In this document: positions 59,211 through 64,000 of the stretch, piece after piece
Numbering within the stretch: position 1 is the stretch's first letter
How the letters are laid out: every line of letters starts with the position of its first letter
Assembly (NCBI GenBank): GCA_036346225.1
Contig: JARFIW010001491.1
Location: 3,782,001-3,846,000 of the forward strand
Direction of reading: 5' to 3'
Source: Platerodrilus igneus
Lineage: Eukaryota; Arthropoda; Insecta; Coleoptera; Lycidae
Length of the DNA stretch: 64,000 nucleotides
Notes under the pieces: generated by a model
Seen by the model: the letters and a program-made list of their open reading frames with translations, nothing else
Databases searched by the model: none
What the model was told of the DNA's origin: nothing
Translations under genes and position numbers: made by a program

Positions 59211-60187
59211 GAGATTGGTTACCACGAGTTTGATAATTATGATGACGTAATTCGTATTTTGGTGTATATAATATATACAGTATAAATGATGCCTGATAGC
59301 TATAAAGAATTAATAGTTCCCCGAGACCTTAAAATGTACTATCCGATCATGGTTTAATGTATCATGAAACTTAGTGTAGAGTAAGCATATGCAAAATACA
59401 ATATATTCAATTTTAATAAAAATCCCAATGCAAAAAACATAGATGAGTAGAAATAAAGTGTGGGCTTGACTATATCCAATCTTATGGCGTAATGTGCTTT
59501 TAAACCTAATGGTGTTGCAGGCCGCCGGACTGCTTTCCTGAGCTGTTTCCTTGGATCATTCTTAGTTGATTATGGTTGTTATTGGTGGGTCACAGTCATG
59601 ATCGGCTGTTGATGATCAAACGCTGTCATTGGTTGTAAATGATTAAATAACAAATTTTAATTTCTTGTTTCTATCGGCTTATTTCTGTTGCCTAATATTC
59701 GATACTAAATAACTAGAACAACTTCTCCTTAAAATACATTAAATCCCTCCAGAAAGACTAATGATATTTAATGCGCATGTCAAAACCCATACTCGGAACC
59801 CACACTTGTACCTCTAATACGCTTTTTAAGCTCTCCTATTGGTCGAGACTAGGATACGGTGGTAGTGGTGTAGGTTTAAACTTAGAACTGATTACGATGA
59901 CGTTACGTGATCCTCGAATGAATGACCTTGAACGGTACAAAAATTTGCAAAACGGTTATTACAATTTTCTATGGCAAATTCCATAAGAAAACCTGTTTTT
60001 TATGGCAGAACACACGTAGCCTATCTACTGTAAAGAAAGTGGATAGATGGCAAAAAATAGATGGCAAAAATATATATCACGTTATACGCCATGAAGCATT
60101 ACGGCTAAATTGCTTTTTTGAAAGATGTTTGCATTTTGAGATGAATATGAGCCCAGTGGAGCTACATGTTAAAATTATTTCTGTATT
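59211..60187. other. Non-coding stretch
   Basis: No gene recognised; short frames near 59771-60287 lack domains. Confidence 0.35.
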
Positions 60188-60254
60188 ATACAGGGTATCC
60201 AAGAAACACAAAACGTACAAAGTTGTTTTTTTTAAATGGAACACCCCTTGTATA
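60188..60254. repeat. Short MITE-like fragment with TACAGGGT / ACACCCCTTGTA ends
   Basis: Imperfect inverted ends enclose under 70 bp; a further TACAGGGTGTACG end lies at 60478. Related by its termini to the MITE at 38656-38842. Confidence 0.4.
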
Positions 60255-60599
60255 TTATTTTATTTTCAGTTCCTACTATCAAAATAAAAGCGAGTTCCGT
60301 TATGTTTCCGAAGCCTAAACCTTACGGTTTTTGAAATATTTTATTTTGTGAAAGTGTAGCAACAATTTTAACAATTCAATTTTCTGCATCACTTTTGGTT
60401 TTTTAAACTTAATTTGACTTGGAGTTTAGTAATTGATCAAGTTTTGTCTAGCACTTATGAAACTTTGACTAATGTATACAGGGTGTACGAAAATCATTAG
60501 CAAATAATCTCAAGCTTTGAACGGTGACAACTTCTTTAATTAAATAGAACACACTCCTGTATTTTACGCCAACGGCAGATGTAGAATTTAACTCACTTT

Positions 60600-62790
60600 C
60601 CATCGAATATTATTATACTCTCCTCTACTTAACTGTTCACAATACCATTTAAAACGCACATTTTCGGAATGCAAAAATGATTTTAACAAACTTATTTATC
60701 AAAAATTCCGTAATCATCTAGAGAATTTTGTTATTTTGCCAAGTCAGAATAATTATAATATTATAAAATGTCAGCAAAACACGAGTTTATACTGAAAGAT
60801 TCTCTAACAGAAATCATTTAGATAAGTGTGTTTTTATAAGTTTTGAAACTTATTCTTGTCCCACGCCTTGTGCGTTAGTGCAACTTTCTATAAATGATCT
60901 TTTATTTTTTCTCACAAAAGTCGTGCAGAAGATGTAGTTTTATCCGTATTAATACAACTGACTTTTGTGGACTTCCGCACTAACTCTGAACTCTATCTTT
61001 AGCGGTTTAGAGAGACTATCAGGGGGGTCGTTCAATAAATACGGATGGGTAGGGCGCCACTGTAATTACGTAAGGTGTAAGAACAAGAAATATCGCTAAG
61101 AAAAACACAGGAACCTCAACAAATATATTCTGTTATTGGAATACAAGATTTTGTATTTTTAGATGGTACTACGTTTATCCTGAAATAAAATAAAGTAAAT
61201 AAAATAATATGGGAGACAGCAGTTTGCGCCTCAAAATAAAAAAAATCAATAAATCAAACAAGTTTTGTGCATTTATGGTATTTTTCTTTTGTGTACTGGT
61301 GCATGGACACTCTACTTATTGAATTTATGCACTTCTGGTTTATATATAATTTATAGAATCCAAAAATAAGATGGATATAATAAATACTATTTCTTAAGTG
61401 CTTTTTTTAGTGTAATTAACCTTTTCTAAGTTTATAAAGAAATCAAAGCTTTTAAATATCAACATCTATATTAACTGAAAAATATTTCTGATTTAATTTG
61501 ACAGATATTTACTATAAGTTTTCTGAATGTTCCATTAATTTTATAAATTTGTATTAATAATCTTGGTCATTTTAAAATCCTCTAAATCAAATAGACATTA
61601 TAAATATCATTAACACAATTATGAGCTTTTTTATAATCTTTTCAGTACTGACTAAACGACTCACATATTTACAAAATTAGTTTTATAATAAGATCCTTTA
61701 ATTAATAAACTTAAACTTTGTTAAATAGTTGTCATGTATAAGCAAGTACTAGACTATATTATTCATAATGTAAATTCATGAAGAGTTTGTTAGGTAAACA
61801 ATTTTATAAAGCATAACTTTAATCTAGAGCAAAGTTTGAAAATCTAAATTCATAATTAAATATTATCATTAAGATATTAGTTTCCATGGGTTCAAACTAC
61901 CAAGGTTACGATTTAAACACAACGTCGTACATCAACAGATGATTGTCTTAACAAAAGCAAACCACTTATCGACCTTGAACATAAAGTACGGCTGCTTACA
62001 AACCAATTAGCAAAACAAACTCGACCCATATGTGGACTTCCAACATTGAATAAACAGGAAAAATGCAGTTGTCTACATTGTTATAACAACGCTTCGTAAA
62101 TTAGAACCATAAAAATGGGGGATGCAATCCTTGTAAGTTTCCAATGCGTAAACGTTTTATACGCCATAAATTAACTTCTTCCTATAACCATTAATCAGTT
62201 CTTTAGGGTTGTTTCTGTACTAAAATAAAGCTTCCATGTTGAAAATGAGAAACGTATATATCTTATACTCAACAAATTAACGGTTTCGTACAACCATTAT
62301 TGCTTCAGTTCTCTAGTGTTGCGCTAAGGAAAACCAAATAAAAATTAGTTTGAATTATTTAAAAATAGAAATTACAAACCATGATGAGCTTCTAAACCTA
62401 CAGATCGATGTACTGCTTGAAAATAGATTGCAACTCGCAAGTCGCCCTTTGATATCAAGTTTCCCATGTTGACGCTAGAATGATAAAGGACCGACTGGTT
62501 AGACTCGACAACACCTGCGACCTCAACAGCCAGATGCGCAAAATCACGCTATTTGATATTACTTTGAAGATACTTTATGTAAATTCTGAATAGCTGATTC
62601 GAGTTTTAGCATGGTTTCAAAATAAAAACTGGAACATTTATTACTATGCACTTTATTTACTAGATAATTAGGATAAAAAGGACAACAATTAGGGTGTTTC
62701 GAAATTATGATACCTCTTTTTAATTTTGTATTAGTTGTAGATGTACGATTCATATTGAATTATAAAAGTAAATTTAAAATTTTTGTAACA
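60600..62790. other. AT-rich stretch without recognised genes
   Basis: Contains GGGGGGTCGTTCAATAAATA at 61022, reminiscent of a transposon end, and a 57-codon frame at about 61920-62097 (contains PLIDLEHKVRLLTNQLAKQT) that I cannot place. Confidence 0.35.
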
Positions 62791-62799
62791 CAAACATAT

Positions 62800-63530
62800 A
62801 ATTTTTATGCGTTATTTTAGAAGAGGGAAAACAAACGGTTACAATCTGTTGGCCCAATTTAAACATACAGGAAGTGTACAGTCTGAAAAACCCAACAAAA
62901 TAAAACCTGTGATAGAAAACGAAGACACTGAATTCGCGGTTACCGTCTCTGTAATAGAAAATCCTCATATAGGTCAAAACCAAATATCAAAAACCTCAAC
63001 ATTAGCCAAACAAGCGCCTCGGGAATTCTTAATAAACATTCTTTCCATGATTATAAAATCCAGCTTTATCAAGAACTTTCCAAAAACGATTTTGAGAAAC
63101 AAATTGAGTTTTGTATATGGGCTTTAGATAAAGTGGCAGAAAATAAAAACTTTTTAATTTTGCTTTATTTAATGACGAATGTACGTTTCACAGCAACGGA
63201 TCCGTTAGTAGGCGGAATTTTCATTATTGTTCTGATTCCTACCCACATCAATTTAGAATAATTGATAATCAGCACAGATGATCAGTGAACGTGTGAGGCG
63301 GAATTATGGGTCCTTTTTTTTATAACACTTAAACGGAACATTGTTTTTTTGGATTTTTTGGTAAATCAGCTTCCAATCTTATTACAATACATCCCCTTAG
63401 ACATAGCGCAAGGATGTGACTTCAAATGGATGGAGCTCCCACACAGTTCCATCGTGATGTCCGAGAATATGTAAATGTTCAGTTCTAAAATCGGTGGATT
63501 GGAAGAAATGTTTTTCAGAATTGTGTAACG
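62800..63530 (+). pseudogene. Mariner-like transposase (DUF4817/HTH type), decayed
   Basis: The N-terminal helix-turn-helix part reads HTGSVQSEKPNKIKPVIENE, then VSVIENPHIGQNQISKTST (62870-63000). FEKQIEFCIWALDKVAENKN follows at 63085-63150 after a frame change. Near the end, LQMDGAPTQFHRDVREYVNV and NRWIGR (63410-63500) form the catalytic block QxDGAPxHxxxxVRxxL. This order is that of the common insect DUF4817-containing Tc1/mariner-like transposases. The middle catalytic region is eroded (63160-63400) and there are many stops. Confidence 0.75.
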
Positions 63531-64000
63531 TGCATTTTTTAATGGCTTAACATTTTATTAATTAAAGATAGTTTAATTGAAAATTGATTTTCAATTAATA
63601 AATAAATTGCAAGGAACGAATTTTAAATAGGATTATTCGTAAATTACTTCCCAACTTCTCGAAAATGATAAACAGCTCGTAATTAATTAGTAGATATGAT
63701 TGTTGCATTCTTTTATTGGATGTTCCTTATGTTATGAACGAAGTCGAGATAATAGTCGATAAGAGGTTATGGTAACAAGGATTGAATATAAACAGAGGAG
63801 CAGTTGTAGTTTCGTGCTTGGTTCCTAGATATGAATTACGTTAAAAATACTGTTTCCTTGTTGCTTTGAAGGTAGTGAGAATTAATGCGGGATAAATTTT
63901 CGAAGGGTTCATGAACAAGCACGACACGGTTTTTAGTTGTTTTTCTTGTGAAACAAGAGTCGTATATTATCTGTAGGCAGTGTAGTTCTGATGGCTTTTG
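63531..64000. other. Non-coding stretch at the right edge
   Basis: AT-rich. AATATAAACAGAGGAGCAGT at 63785 looks like a TATA-type core promoter reading right, with no gene in view. Confidence 0.3.

Noticed and set aside
61015..61080. GGGGGGTCGTTCAATAAATA as a complete MITE
   Set aside because: No inverted partner found nearby; kept only as a note.
1..64000. CRISPR array or bacterial operon
   Set aside because: Introns, element types and base composition are those of an animal genome; no direct-repeat/spacer structure was seen.

Overview
This is a low-GC eukaryotic window with spliceosomal introns, long AT-rich non-coding stretches and a dense load of transposable elements. The element mix is that of an arthropod, most likely an insect: ZAM/17.6-like env-bearing gypsy elements, Penelope-like elements with hammerhead ribozymes, Merlin, hAT (ZMYM1-like), DUF4817-type mariner, and Jockey- and RTE-like LINEs. 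The order cannot be fixed from sequence alone.

Only two host genes are convincing. The last two exons of a BAZ2/toutatis-type bromodomain gene lie on the plus strand at 4605-5118, with 3' UTR beyond. A complete three-exon dUTPase lies on the minus strand at 26699-27248, with an E2F-type TTTCGCGC site about 140 bp upstream of its ATG. Everything else recognised is repeat-derived.

Layout. 1-1.6 kb: Penelope-like element (PLE) 5' part with a canonical type I hammerhead ribozyme. 1.6-6.1 kb: intron, last exons and 3' UTR of the bromodomain gene. 6.4-7.3 kb: Jockey-like LINE RT. 7.4-14.6 kb: broken multi-exon gene of an invertebrate transposon-like family that I can describe but not name, with a piggyBac-like foldback beside it and an LTR-like insertion in its coding sequence. 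14.8-20.5 kb: LINE tail and a decayed gypsy element. 20.7-21.1 kb: PLE end and LINE tails. 21.4-25.7 kb: hAT and Merlin transposases. 26.7-27.4 kb: dUTPase. 28.6-31.5 kb: RTE-like LINE. 31.5-38.5 kb: errantivirus-like element 1. 38.6-47.9 kb: MITE, LINE-derived units and a head-to-tail tandem array of LINE 3' units at 43.4-46.0 kb. 47.9-56.1 kb: errantivirus-like element 2, with an env remnant. 57.0-58.4 kb: PLE GIY-YIG end split by a second copy of the LTR-like insertion. 58.7-59.2 kb: P-loop ATPase fragment split by a 180-bp retroposon. 62.8-63.5 kb: mariner-like transposase remnant.

The most interesting signals are the hammerhead ribozyme and its divergent relatives, the repeated head-to-tail LINE junction, the shared CGCG target of two env-bearing elements, the in-frame TGA shared by their gag genes, and the uncharacterised multi-exon transposon-like gene.
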